NCBI GenBank assembly: GCA_002707785.1
Contig: PANW01000052.1
Coordinates: forward strand, 15,872-71,003
Origin: Cellvibrionaceae bacterium
Lineage (GTDB): Bacteria > Pseudomonadota > Gammaproteobacteria > Pseudomonadales > Cellvibrionaceae
Length of the DNA stretch: 55,132 nucleotides
Direction of reading: 5' to 3'
The notes under the pieces are model-generated. The model did no database searches. It saw only the letters and a list, made by a program, of their open reading frames with translations, and was not told where the DNA came from. The position numbers and the translations under genes were made by a program. Positions 16,048-24,758 of the stretch are shown here, one piece after another; position 1 is the stretch's first letter, and every line of letters starts with the position of its first letter.

Positions 16048-18579
16048 ATGAGCACTCAGATCGATCAGCGTCAGGGGTTCTTATTAACTCGCCAGTGGGA
16101 TGATGCCCTTACGTCCTCACGTTTTGGCAGTATTCGGCAGTTGCAGTTGAAGTTCTGGCTGCTTACCGAGCAAGGGCCGTTGAAGGTTGTGGTGAGTGAG
16201 CAGACCGGTGTTTTTTTCTTGCCCCAAGATCAATTGGCCGACGCCGAGGCGATCCTCGATCGACAGCTGGGTAAGTCTGCCGGTCATCCATCAATAACAC
16301 CCGTTTGGTTTGCCAAGCCTCTCAACTTGAGGGATTTTGAGTATCAACCAGTCGTAGGATTGTATTTTCGTGAGCAGCGAACCCTGTACCGCGCTCGTGA
16401 TGCGTTGGCCAAAAAAGGACTAACGCCCTTAGAAGCGGACGTACAGCCAACCGATCGATTTTTGATGGAGCGTTTTGTTACCGGCCCAGTGGAGGTTATT
16501 GGGACCATCGAAGAAGCTAACGGTATTGCTCAGATACGAGATGCGCAGTTAAAACCGGCGCAATTTATGCCGAGTTTTTCTGTGGTTTCGTTGGACATAG
16601 AAACCTCCATGAGTGGGGATCATTTGTATTCCATTGGTGTGGTTCTGCGTCATACAAAACGCGATGTCAGCGAGCAGTGGGTGTTTATGATTGATGAATC
16701 TGGCCTGCTGCAGACGCCAGATGATCAGCCCTATCTGGAGTATGTATCGGGCGAGAAAGCACTGTTGCGGCGCTTTCTCGATTGGTTTCACGACTGTGAT
16801 CCTGACATCATCATTGGCTGGAATGTCATTAATTTTGATTTGCGTTTTCTGCAGCGCAAAGCCGATAGTCTCGGAATGCGATTGCATTTAGGGCGTGCCG
16901 GCGAGCGTATCGATTGGCGTCAGTCTCGCAATGAAGACGATCATTATACCTTAGTGGTACCCGGGCGACTGGTGATGGATGGAATCGATACTCTGAAATC
17001 CGCCACCCATAATTTCGAGAGCTTTAGTCTCGATTTTGTCGGCCAAGAGCTGTTGGGGCGCGGTAAGCTCACCGATGATGTCGATCATCGCGGTGAAACG
17101 ATTACCGAGCAGTTCACGAGCGACAAACCGGCGCTGGCGGCTTACAACTTAGAAGATTGCCAGTTGGTGTGGGATATATTTGTCCATACACAGTTGATTG
17201 ATTTTGGGGTTGAGCGGGCGCGCTTGACGGGGCTGGCGATGGATCGATTTGGCGGCTCGGTAGCAGCTTTTGATAATCGTTATCTTCCAAGAATGCATCG
17301 GCGTGGTTTCGTCGCGCCAATGCTGGTGGATGACCCTATTGGCGTGGGAAGCCCCGGTGGTTATGTGATGGATTCCATCCCGGGAATGTACGAACACGTA
17401 CTGGTATTGGATTTCAAATCTCTATACCCCAGTATCATTCAAACCTTCAAGATTGATCCGCTGGCGAGGATTACCGGCTTTGAGCACGAACTTAAAGCGT
17501 CGGGTATTGAGCGAGCCCCGCATTGGGATCGAGAGGAAACCCAAGACGTAGATCGGCAAGATTTAGTGCCAGGTTTTAATGGTGCTGTTTTTCAAAAAGA
17601 GGGCGCCTTATTGCCCGATATCATCGGCGAACTCTGGGCGGCGAGAGACGAGGCTAAGCGGCAAAAAAATTCAGCCTTGTCTCAAGCCATCAAAATTATC
17701 ATGAACTCTTTTTACGGTGTCTTAGGTACACCCGGCTGTCGTTTCTTCGACTACCGTTTACCCAGTTCGATCACCCTTCGAGGCCATCAAATCTTAACCC
17801 GTTCGCGAGAGCTGATTGAATCCCGTGGTCATCAAGTAATATACGGGGATACCGACTCGGTATTTGTTCGCCTCAATCAATCTGAGGTTGATAATGCCGA
17901 CGAATTGGATCATCTTGGGCGAGAATTGGCTTCCTATCTTAATGATTGGTGGCGCGATTGGTTACAGGAAAACTACCACATCAGTAGCGCCCTCGAGATC
18001 GAATATGAAACACACTACAACCGCTTTGTCATGCCCACGATTCGCGGCTCCGATGCGGGCAGTAAAAAGCGCTACGCGGGTTTAATCAAGGGCGACGACG
18101 GCGAGTCGGAACTTGTGTTCAAGGGCTTAGAAGCGGTGCGAACAGACTGGACCTTGGTGGCGAGAAATTTTCAAAAAGAGCTTTACCGTCGAATCTTTAT
18201 GGGTGAACCTTTTGAAAGTTATTTGATGGAGACGGTTGAAGCGATTCGCAACGGCGATCTCGATCAACAGCTGGTGTATCGCAAACGCTTGCGACGACGA
18301 TTGGAGGATTACGTTCGCAATGTCCCGCCTCATGTTCAGGCAGCACGCAAGGCCGATGACTGGCTTGAGTCAGAAGGCTTGCCTGTACGTTATGCGCGCG
18401 GAGGCTGGATTCAGTATGTTCTCACCGTCAATGGTCCGGAACCGTTGGAAAACGTCAGCTCACCGCTGGATTACGATTTGTATATTGAACGCCAGATTGA
18501 GCCTATTGCCGATGGGATTTTGCAGTTTCTCGATAGCAGTTTTCAAGAGGTCACTGATCAACAGTTGGGGCTGTTTTAG
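16048..18579 (+). CDS. polB: DNA polymerase II (family B)
   Basis: 843 residues; E. coli Pol II has 783. It is a family-B DNA polymerase with 3'-5' proofreading, used in replication restart and lesion bypass. Exonuclease motif DIETS at about residue 181 and IIGWNVINFDL at about 254 (Exo II). Polymerase motif A DFKSLYPSI at about 453, motif B with NSFYGVLG at about 552, motif C YGDTDSV at about 598, and KKRYAG at about 672. In E. coli the gene is SOS controlled; I found no CTGT-N8-ACAG LexA box in the 65-bp gap upstream, though that box is the Enterobacterial form. Confidence 0.96.
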   Translation: MSTQIDQRQGFLLTRQWDDALTSSRFGSIRQLQLKFWLLTEQGPLKVVVSEQTGVFFLPQDQLADAEAILDRQLGKSAGHPSITPVWFAKPLNLRDFEYQPVVGLYFREQRTLYRARDALAKKGLTPLEADVQPTDRFLMERFVTGPVEVIGTIEEANGIAQIRDAQLKPAQFMPSFSVVSLDIETSMSGDHLYSIGVVLRHTKRDVSEQWVFMIDESGLLQTPDDQPYLEYVSGEKALLRRFLDWFHDCDPDIIIGWNVINFDLRFLQRKADSLGMRLHLGRAGERIDWRQSRNEDDHYTLVVPGRLVMDGIDTLKSATHNFESFSLDFVGQELLGRGKLTDDVDHRGETITEQFTSDKPALAAYNLEDCQLVWDIFVHTQLIDFGVERARLTGLAMDRFGGSVAAFDNRYLPRMHRRGFVAPMLVDDPIGVGSPGGYVMDSIPGMYEHVLVLDFKSLYPSIIQTFKIDPLARITGFEHELKASGIERAPHWDREETQDVDRQDLVPGFNGAVFQKEGALLPDIIGELWAARDEAKRQKNSALSQAIKIIMNSFYGVLGTPGCRFFDYRLPSSITLRGHQILTRSRELIESRGHQVIYGDTDSVFVRLNQSEVDNADELDHLGRELASYLNDWWRDWLQENYHISSALEIEYETHYNRFVMPTIRGSDAGSKKRYAGLIKGDDGESELVFKGLEAVRTDWTLVARNFQKELYRRIFMGEPFESYLMETVEAIRNGDLDQQLVYRKRLRRRLEDYVRNVPPHVQAARKADDWLESEGLPVRYARGGWIQYVLTVNGPEPLENVSSPLDYDLYIERQIEPIADGILQFLDSSFQEVTDQQLGLF

Positions 18580-18807
18580 CGCCGTGATTTCAAACTGTGC
18601 AAGCGTTGCGAGCGCGGTGTGAATGCCGCTGGCGCCAAGTTTAAATCATAGTCGGTATCGATAGGTTAATGGCTTACAATCATCAACAGACCAGCTGTGA
18701 TTAACAACCTGCCTTCAGACGTGCGCTGAATGGTGTCGCCGCTGTTGATATCGACCCGCATGCTCGCGTATTGTCTGTTACCAATTCCATTTTATTGAGG
18801 TTTTCAC

Positions 18808-19296
18808 TTGAACGTATTCCTGCCACCAGTCACATTTCTTCTTCGCTGCTGCGCTGTCTTGTGTGTCGCAATTTTGAGCGGTTGTGCGACTCTATCGCCA
18901 TCGTTTGAAAATCCACAAGTCCAAGTCCTATCGATTAAACAACAGTCTTCCAAGGGCATGGATCAAACACTGGTCGTACTTCTGAATGTGCAAAACCCGA
19001 ACGGGATTGAATTGCCCTTAGAGGGCATGTCTTACTCCTTGTCTATTGAAGGGAATAAGGTGGCAAGTGGCGTGACGTCTGACGTGCCCACCATTCCTGC
19101 CTATGGTGAAGCGAATGTAGCGCTGCCGGTGACCACCAATTTAATGGCAATGGTGCGGTTAGTAAGCGGTCTGATGATGAAAGGGCAGCAGGATCTAGAC
19201 TATGAGCTGCAAGCCAAGTTGGATGTGGGCATTCCCTTAGTGCCTAAGCTCTCGGTATCCGAGGCGGGCACCATTCCCCTGGGATCTTTACGCTAG
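18808..19296 (+). CDS. LEA14-like (LEA type 2) lipoprotein
   Basis: 162 residues. The N-terminus ends in the lipobox L-S-G-C with the lipidated Cys at residue 26, so the product should be an envelope lipoprotein. The mature region has the water-stress/LEA-2 beta-sandwich pattern (LLNVQNPNGIELPLEGMSY, VASGVTSDVPTIPAYGEANVALPVTTN). Such proteins are common in Pseudomonas-like bacteria and are linked to desiccation or envelope stress by homology only. TTG 18808 follows TGAGG by eight bases. The flanking gaps of 228 and 300 bp suggest it is transcribed alone. Confidence 0.8.
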   Translation: MNVFLPPVTFLLRCCAVLCVAILSGCATLSPSFENPQVQVLSIKQQSSKGMDQTLVVLLNVQNPNGIELPLEGMSYSLSIEGNKVASGVTSDVPTIPAYGEANVALPVTTNLMAMVRLVSGLMMKGQQDLDYELQAKLDVGIPLVPKLSVSEAGTIPLGSLR

Positions 19297-19596
19297 TATG
19301 GGTGTCTTCTCCCTGCGCAAAGCTCTGTTCTGCTTGGCTTATAGCCGAGTGCTCTGAAAGCAGAAGCGGGTTACTGCTTATTAGCCTCAGTAAAATTAGT
19401 ACTTCAGGCGTGGTATGAGCTATACCTATAATGAGGACTTAAACGACAGCTGAAGGTCGGTTTATGTTCTACCAAAGAGCGGTGTTGTCGGTCAGCGTGC
19501 GTGTCGGTAGAGAGCTCTGGATGATCCATAGTTCTGGCCGATGGTACAGGTCGACAGGGCCGCTTTTATTGAAGGCTATAGGTGAGGTAGAGGGCA
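19297..19596. other. 300-bp non-coding gap
   Basis: No reading frame of note on either strand. TTCTGCTT (19328-19335) and AAGCAGAA (19358-19365) form an 8-bp inverted repeat about 30 bp past the LEA-like gene; no T-run follows, so it is at best a weak terminator. The rest holds nothing I can identify and should include the promoter of the DUF4404 gene. Confidence 0.5.
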
Positions 19597-19845
19597 ATGA
19601 CAACTGATCAGTTAAAGGCGTCCATATCAACCACTCGATTATTAATGACCACGGCGTTGAACAGTAAACAGCGAGATTTAATTGGCGGTGTTCTTTCTGC
19701 CATGGGGGGCGCGCGTCCAGATCACTCGAAAGAGGCGCTATTAGTGCCGGTGGAGCAACAAGCCATAGACTTTGAGGCAGGTCACCCTAAGATTGCCCAA
19801 GGCGCTCGTGAAGTGATGGATTCACTGAATAAAATGGGTATCTGA
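19597..19845 (+). CDS. DUF4404-family small protein
   Basis: 82 residues. The ending, FEAGHPKIAQGAREVMDSLNKMGI, matches the DUF4404 pattern (Phe-Glu-x-x-His-Pro ... Asp-x-Leu-x-x-Met-Gly-Ile) that I know from small gammaproteobacterial proteins. The N-terminal half is helical and less conserved. No signal peptide or membrane segment, so it is probably cytoplasmic. The function is unknown. It is followed by a perfect Rho-independent terminator, indicating a short single-gene transcript. Confidence 0.75.
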   Translation: MTTDQLKASISTTRLLMTTALNSKQRDLIGGVLSAMGGARPDHSKEALLVPVEQQAIDFEAGHPKIAQGAREVMDSLNKMGI

Positions 19846-19909
19846 TTTTCTATTTAAGCGCGGATTGGGTGCCAACACTATCTTCTATGGCGGCATTATC
19901 AATGAGTTT

Positions 19910-19936
19910 AACGGCCACTTTATCGTGGCCGTTTTT
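19910..19936 (+). terminator. Rho-independent terminator after the DUF4404 gene
   Basis: AACGGCCAC (19910-19918), 6-nt loop, GTGGCCGTT (19925-19933) and five T. Perfect 9-bp stem. It is oriented for plus-strand transcription. Confidence 0.92.
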
Positions 19937-20006
19937 GTCTCTCGCGCTAGGACTGATCATTGTCGTCCTTAATCTTGTCGATAAGATCACCTGTCGGCAC
20001 GCACAT

Positions 20007-20396
20007 TCACCGCTGTTGATTGATGTGTTCGACAACCAAATTGCTCAATTCTTGGCTTTGTCCAAAATAGCTCAGTAGGCGAATGTCTGCCTGAGGTCGC
20101 GCTTCCATGAGTTCCGCAACTTGTGCTGGGATGTCTTTCTCGACGTGTCGGCCACAATTGAAAAACAGTGGATAAACATCGATCGCTTGAATGGTCTCCG
20201 GCAGTTTTTGTGCGGCCTGCAGCAATGTCGGCGGCGCTTGTTCGAGCAGAGCTGGAACTACGCACGGGTAGTCTGATTGATTAGCAATTCGCTCGACCAG
20301 CTGAAAGAACTCTTGGTTGGCGCTGTCTCTGCGGCTACCGTGAGCCATGATGATAAGTGCTCGGGTCGCAAGCGCGCTGTCGTTGATGTTGGGCAT
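20007..20396 (-). CDS. CbiX/SirB-like chelatase-family protein
   Basis: 129 residues, the size of a single-domain (small) CbiX. The chelatase-family pattern is visible: LIIMAHGSRRDSANQEF near the N-terminus with the metal-inserting His, and IDVYPLFFNCGRHVEKDIP in the middle with the second His. Relatives insert Co or Fe into sirohydrochlorin for cobalamin or siroheme. No other tetrapyrrole gene is nearby, so the actual metal and substrate are unclear. It ends a leftward set of five genes (maoC-like, glpE, DTW, unknown, cbiX-like) with short gaps. Confidence 0.85.
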   Translation of the reverse strand: MPNINDSALATRALIIMAHGSRRDSANQEFFQLVERIANQSDYPCVVPALLEQAPPTLLQAAQKLPETIQAIDVYPLFFNCGRHVEKDIPAQVAELMEARPQADIRLLSYFGQSQELSNLVVEHINQQR

Positions 20397-20425
20397 AAGG
20401 ATATCGAATCCAGTGGCTGATTGAA

Positions 20426-20803
20426 TTAGAGAACGTCGTCGGGATGGAAGTCATAATTCCCTTGGTTGTCTATACGTTGGCGGCGCACAGTTTGGATGGC
20501 TTTTTGTGCCTGTAACGTCCAGATCGAGTGCTGGTCTTTCAGCACCGAAAAATCTTTTCTGATGAGTTGTTCGGCAATGGCGGAACGAGCGGCAATGCCT
20601 TGTTGAAAAGTCTGATAGGGGCCTTGCAGTTTACTCAGCTCCGCGGGTTGGCTACTAACCCCCGACATGGCAATCAACGTATAGGTTTCGTCTTCATTGC
20701 GCTTTAACTGCATTTCTATCCGCCATCCACGCTCATTTTCCAGAATCACTGTATTGGGGGCTGAGTGGGGCGAGGATTGTGAAGAGCCGTAACTGAGTTT
20801 CAT
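20426..20803 (-). CDS. Conserved-looking hypothetical protein, 125 residues
   Basis: Not recognised. No signal peptide or membrane segment. The middle reads like a short beta-rich domain (TVILENERGWRIEMQLKRN, TYTLIAMSGVSS), followed by a helical, charged C-terminal half (IRKDFSVLKDQHSIWTLQAQKAIQ) and the tail YDFHPDDVL. Codon use matches its neighbours, and it lies in a compact leftward run between the DTW and CbiX-like genes with gaps of 38 and 29 bp, so it is probably a real co-transcribed gene. Confidence 0.65.
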   Translation of the reverse strand: MKLSYGSSQSSPHSAPNTVILENERGWRIEMQLKRNEDETYTLIAMSGVSSQPAELSKLQGPYQTFQQGIAARSAIAEQLIRKDFSVLKDQHSIWTLQAQKAIQTVRRQRIDNQGNYDFHPDDVL

Positions 20804-20841
20804 AGGCGCAGTATAGCGGATTGCGGGGGGAGAGTTATAGC

Positions 20842-21588
20842 TCAGCCATCGGTTTCGATCGCTCTGTGGGCGTCTGTGATTTGAGGGCGGGTATTGCGGC
20901 GCGTGGCTAAATAGTGCTCGTTGAACACCGAAAAATAACGCAGCAGGTACTCAGTCGCAACGGCTTCTTCATTGGCAGCCAGTGCCAGTGCGGCAGCTTC
21001 GGCGGTGGCGAGTTGACCGCGTTCACAGGCTTGGCGCACCTTGTAGTTGCCCCAGTCGTGTTCACTGTTCGCGAGTGCGGCACTGAGATCCAATATGGGC
21101 AGATGCTTCATCCAGTGCCCTTGGCTGTACATCTTTCGCGCTTGCTTCCAAGTGCCGTCGAGCAATACCACGGTATTGATCGGCGCTCTATTGGAATCTC
21201 TCCTTGTTGGACTGGCAACCACTGCTCGCTGTTCGGAATCTGACGCAGGGAAAACTAAAAAGCACTGCCGCTCTTCATCGTTGAGGAGTTCGATCAGTTT
21301 GGGATCGGGCTCGGTGCGGCTCCACAAAAAAGCGTGGCATTGATCGGGAAAGGTATCGGCAATTAATCGACCCGTGTTGGTGGGTTTGTACACTTCATCG
21401 CGATGCATTAACACGATGAACTCCAGCTCACAGTGCTTGTGCTTACGCCAGGCACAGATGCAAGTGGCAAGTCCTAGGTGGCACTGAGGGCAGCGCTTCA
21501 GTGTGGCGCCGCGAGCGTTGAAGACTCGTGTGGAGGTCGCTTCACAATGGCTGCGCAATAGATCGATAGCGTGTGCTGGGAAAGTCAT
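20842..21588 (-). CDS. DTW-domain protein (tRNA-uridine aminocarboxypropyltransferase family)
   Basis: About 248 residues. DTW proteins such as TapT/TuaA add the 3-amino-3-carboxypropyl group of SAM to uridine in tRNA (acp3U). Here the zinc-type cysteines CPQCHLGLATCIC lie near residue 32, and the family motif appears as VVLLDGTWKQARKM (about 145). VLMHRDEVYKPTNTGRL is also typical. ATG 21588 is chosen; GTG 21594 is in frame. The upstream glpE stop is only a dozen bases away, so the two are probably translated from one message. Confidence 0.88.
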   Translation of the reverse strand: MTFPAHAIDLLRSHCEATSTRVFNARGATLKRCPQCHLGLATCICAWRKHKHCELEFIVLMHRDEVYKPTNTGRLIADTFPDQCHAFLWSRTEPDPKLIELLNDEERQCFLVFPASDSEQRAVVASPTRRDSNRAPINTVVLLDGTWKQARKMYSQGHWMKHLPILDLSAALANSEHDWGNYKVRQACERGQLATAEAAALALAANEEAVATEYLLRYFSVFNEHYLATRRNTRPQITDAHRAIETDG

Positions 21589-21599
21589 CGTCACAGCGT

Positions 21600-21923
21600 T
21601 TAAGATTGAGTTTCAATGGCGTTGGGATAGAGTTGGCGCCACATTTCGAAACCGCCATCGACACTGTGTACATCGCTAAAACCTTGCTCTTGTAAAAACT
21701 GTGTCGCTTGCTGGCTGCTGTTGCCGTGGTAGCAGAATACGAGAGTGGGTGCTGTGGCGTCGGCTTGTGCGAGAAAATCGGGCAGAGTGTCATTGTTGAG
21801 TGGCTGAGCGCCCTGAGGGTGACCGAGCACATAGGATTGCGGGTCTCGAATGTCCAACACTTGGCAGTTGTCTTGTAGCAAGTACTGATGGGCCTGTTCG
21901 CAACTGATTCTACTGATAGACAT
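21600..21923 (-). CDS. glpE: Thiosulfate sulfurtransferase GlpE (single-domain rhodanese)
   Basis: 107 residues, the normal size of GlpE. It transfers sulfur from thiosulfate to cyanide or thiols. The rhodanese fold is clear: [18 protein letters not shown], then the active-site loop [13 protein letters not shown] with the persulfide Cys at residue 64, and [16 protein letters not shown] at the end. Cytoplasmic. It is translated in the same direction as, and immediately before, the DTW gene. Confidence 0.93.
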   Translation of the reverse strand: MSISRISCEQAHQYLLQDNCQVLDIRDPQSYVLGHPQGAQPLNNDTLPDFLAQADATAPTLVFCYHGNSSQQATQFLQEQGFSDVHSVDGGFEMWRQLYPNAIETQS

Positions 21924-21984
21924 AGTTGTACCTCTGTTAATTTAGTTTAAATAGTAAGTGCTGATGGTTTAGCACTTGAGGGCC

Positions 21985-22443
21985 TCAAGTGTCGGTAGGC
22001 GCACACATAACCATAATTGTCGCTTGCATCGAGGAGACTTTTTCCTCGCGAGGATTGGTAACCACCACGTCGTACACCACGATACCACGGTCTTTTGCCT
22101 TGGGAGTGCGATAAGCTTTTTTTACCGTCATAGAGGCGCTGAGGGATTCATTAGGCAGAACCGGTTTGTAGTAACGCAGCTTGTCGACACCGAGGCCGGC
22201 GACGAGCTTGGTTTTTGAAAACAGCTCGGCGACCGTAAGCTTCTGTGTAATGGCGGTTGTTTGCAAGCCGCTGGCACAGAGGCAGCCAAGCGGTGATTGT
22301 TTGGCCTGTTCGGGATCAACATGGAAAACTTGAGGATCGTACTGTTGCGCAAATGAAATGAGTTCATCTTGGCTTAGGTAATAGCTGCCCAAATCCAGAG
22401 AAAAACCGGGTTGTAGATCTTCCCAGTAGAGTAAAGTCGTCAC
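21985..22443 (-). CDS. MaoC-type hot-dog-fold dehydratase
   Basis: 152 residues forming a single hot-dog fold. The hydratase-2 motif is present as FAQQYDPQVFHVDPEQAKQSPLG (Asp and His spaced as in enoyl-CoA hydratase 2), with ICASGLQT-like helix residues CLCASGLQTTAI after it. GLGVDKLRYYKPVLPNESL is also typical of MaoC proteins. Relatives hydrate enoyl-CoA thioesters; the exact acyl substrate here is unknown. It heads the leftward run to cbiX-like and diverges from the alcohol dehydrogenase gene at 22720. Confidence 0.87.
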   Translation of the reverse strand: MTTLLYWEDLQPGFSLDLGSYYLSQDELISFAQQYDPQVFHVDPEQAKQSPLGCLCASGLQTTAITQKLTVAELFSKTKLVAGLGVDKLRYYKPVLPNESLSASMTVKKAYRTPKAKDRGIVVYDVVVTNPREEKVSSMQATIMVMCAPTDT

Positions 22444-22719
22444 GCTGATCCTTAATACGTCGGTTGGATGGGGGCTATTCTACGATTCATCTGCAGGGGA
22501 ATCTATGGTCATTCGGCGGTTGTTGATGCTGAATTCGGCGTATAGGGATAAAAAGTGGGCCATTTCAAACCTATTTTCTGCGACAGAAGCGGGTAGAATT
22601 TGAGCCACTCATGGATCACACGTTGAGTTATCGGATATCCAATCAAACACAATAAAAATCGCGATCTTGTCAAAGCAGCAAGTCGTATTTCTAAAGCGAT
22701 CGATTACCGGAGAGTATTG

Positions 22720-23931
22720 ATGTTGTTCCCCCTACAAACTCTGTTCTATAAATTTGTCATGCTGATCACTAAGATCATCATGTTCTTTGTTCCAGAATCT
22801 AAGCCTACAGTCTTATCTGGCGAAGGGTCTTCGGTTCGTTTGACCGAGACGATCTCTCATTTTGGTTTGAAGAAACCTTTGATCGTCACCGATGCAATGT
22901 TGGTCAAGTTGGGTGTTATTGACCCTATCGTTGACTCTTTGAAAGAAAAAGGCATTGAGCCCGTCATTTTCGATGGGGTTGAACCGGATCCTTCGTTTGA
23001 CGTCGTTGATGCGGGTTTGGCAGCCTTAAAACAGGGTGCTTGTGACAGTGTATTAGCCATCGGCGGTGGATCATCCATTGATGCTGCGAAAGTGATGGCA
23101 TTGGCAGGCAGCAACGACAAGTCGCCCCGTGAACTGGAAGGTAAGTTCGTTGCCAAAAATCCCGCGCTGCCATTGTTTGCGATTCCCACCACGGCCGGTA
23201 CTGGCTCTGAGGTCACTGTAGCGGCGGTGATTACCGATAAGACCGATAGCAGTAAAAAATTGGTTTTGGATCCGAAAATTGTGCCGCTTGCAGCAGCTCT
23301 AGATCCGAGGATTATGGAGGGGTTGCCGCCACATATTACCGCGGCAACGGGGATGGATGCGTTAACGCATGCAGTCGAAGCCTATATCGCCACCTTTGCC
23401 ACCAAGGAAACCGATGCCTACGCGGTTGCGGCGACTCGTATGATCGTCAGCAACTTAGAAACCGCTTATGAAGATGGCAGTAATATGCCTGCTCGTGAAG
23501 CCATGGCGCTGGGCTCATTTTATGCGGGAATGGCTTTCACCAAGGCGTTTGTTGGCTACGTGCATGCCATTGCTCACCAATTTGGCGGTAAGTACCACAC
23601 GCCCCATGGTCTGGCGAATTCGCTGGTCTTGCCACATATACTTGAGTTCTCCAAAGACAAAATCAATGATCGCTTGGCCAATTTGGCGGTGGAGTGCGAA
23701 TTGGGTCAGCGTCACGAAGGTGATTCGGTCTTGGCACAGAAATTCATCGATCGTATTTGGGCGATGAACGAAGCCATGGGCATTCCCAAAACCCTAGATG
23801 CTCTGCAGGCTCACGACATTCCTGAGATTGCCAAAGCTGCGCTGCACGAAGCGCACTACACCTATCCTGTGCCCAAGTATATGGATATGAATCAGTGTCA
23901 GGCTTTATTACGAAAACTGTTGCCGTCTTAA
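22720..23931 (+). CDS. Iron-containing alcohol dehydrogenase with hydrophobic N-terminal extension
   Basis: 403 residues. NAD(P)-dependent oxidoreductase of the group III (FucO/AdhB) family acting on alcohols and aldehydes. Nucleotide-binding GGGSSIDAAKV (about residue 108) and TTAGTGSEVT (about 154); iron ligands in GMDALTHAVEAY (Asp, His) and HAIAHQFGGKYHTPHG (two His). The first about 25 residues (MLFPLQTLFYKFVMLITKIIMFF) are strongly hydrophobic and are absent from typical family members; they could anchor the enzyme to the membrane. ATG 22720 follows CCGGAGAG. A Rho-independent terminator follows the gene. Confidence 0.9.
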   Translation: MLFPLQTLFYKFVMLITKIIMFFVPESKPTVLSGEGSSVRLTETISHFGLKKPLIVTDAMLVKLGVIDPIVDSLKEKGIEPVIFDGVEPDPSFDVVDAGLAALKQGACDSVLAIGGGSSIDAAKVMALAGSNDKSPRELEGKFVAKNPALPLFAIPTTAGTGSEVTVAAVITDKTDSSKKLVLDPKIVPLAAALDPRIMEGLPPHITAATGMDALTHAVEAYIATFATKETDAYAVAATRMIVSNLETAYEDGSNMPAREAMALGSFYAGMAFTKAFVGYVHAIAHQFGGKYHTPHGLANSLVLPHILEFSKDKINDRLANLAVECELGQRHEGDSVLAQKFIDRIWAMNEAMGIPKTLDALQAHDIPEIAKAALHEAHYTYPVPKYMDMNQCQALLRKLLPS

Positions 23932-24020
23932 TATGCCGCAGCTTTAGGTTTGATATTCGGCGTCTGAGGTTGGGTTGCCGAATGGGATAGGTTGAAGGGC
24001 TTTGATCTGATCTGAAGCCA

Positions 24021-24050
24021 ATAAAAAGAGTCTCTTTAGGCTCTTTTTTT
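24021..24050 (+). terminator. Terminator after the iron alcohol dehydrogenase gene
   Basis: AAAAAGAG, a 10-nt loop, then CTCTTTTTTT. The stem is A/T-rich but followed by a seven-T run. It lies about 90 bp past the stop. The remaining 200 bp up to iorA hold no gene I can see and should carry the iorA promoter. Confidence 0.75.
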
Positions 24051-24251
24051 ATGGATTTTTTACGGAATAAAATTGTACGGATGTGCAATAACGTATAGAA
24101 GAGTTAAGACAGTAGGGTTCTGGCGATGCAAGCGCTAAGCTTGGCATTTACACTAAAAAGAGTCCAGTGCGACTCATCCCCCAAGCCAACGCAGAGTGGC
24201 TCACGATCTTTTTAGCCTTAACCTGCTGGAAAAGATCTTATGGAGAGAGAG

Positions 24252-24758
24252 ATGATTAGCTTCCGTCTTAACGGCGAAACAGTATCCACCGATGTTCCTT
24301 CAGATACCCCATTACTGTGGGTGATTCGTGAACACTTTCAATTAACGGGTTCCAAGTTCGGCTGCGGTAAAGGCCTGTGTGGCGCCTGCACCATGCATTT
24401 TAATGGCAATGCCATTCGTACTTGCGTGATGCCAGTGGCCGCGGTTGCCGACGGCGAGGTAACCACCATTGAAGGCGTGGGCCAACCCGATCAGTTACAC
24501 ATTGTTCAGCAGGCATGGATCAAACATAACGTGCCGCAATGCGGTTATTGTCAATCAGGGCAGATTATGTCGGCCGTGGCCTTGCTTGAACAAAATCCTA
24601 ACCCGAGCGATGAAGATATTGATAACTTCATGAGCGGTAATATCTGCCGTTGTGGAACTTACTCCCGTATTAAACAAGCTATTCATTCCGCCGCAGATGC
24701 GAAACACAGTGGTGTCGTGTTGTTCGATCCACAGCAAGTGCAAGGAGGTGCCGCATGA
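24252..24758 (+). CDS. iorA: Molybdenum hydroxylase [2Fe-2S] subunit (IorA type)
   Basis: 168-residue small subunit of a xanthine-oxidase-family enzyme. It carries two [2Fe-2S] clusters that pass electrons from the molybdenum centre. The first, plant-ferredoxin-type cluster has CGKGLCGAC near residue 40, with a fourth Cys in IRTCVMP. The second has CGYCQSGQ (about 98) and [13 protein letters not shown] (about 132). ATG 24252 is chosen over ATG 24240 because GGAGAGAG lies just before it. It overlaps iorB by four bases (ATGA), so the two are translationally coupled. No FAD subunit is present, as in the isoquinoline-oxidoreductase (IorAB) branch. Confidence 0.92.
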   Translation: MISFRLNGETVSTDVPSDTPLLWVIREHFQLTGSKFGCGKGLCGACTMHFNGNAIRTCVMPVAAVADGEVTTIEGVGQPDQLHIVQQAWIKHNVPQCGYCQSGQIMSAVALLEQNPNPSDEDIDNFMSGNICRCGTYSRIKQAIHSAADAKHSGVVLFDPQQVQGGAA

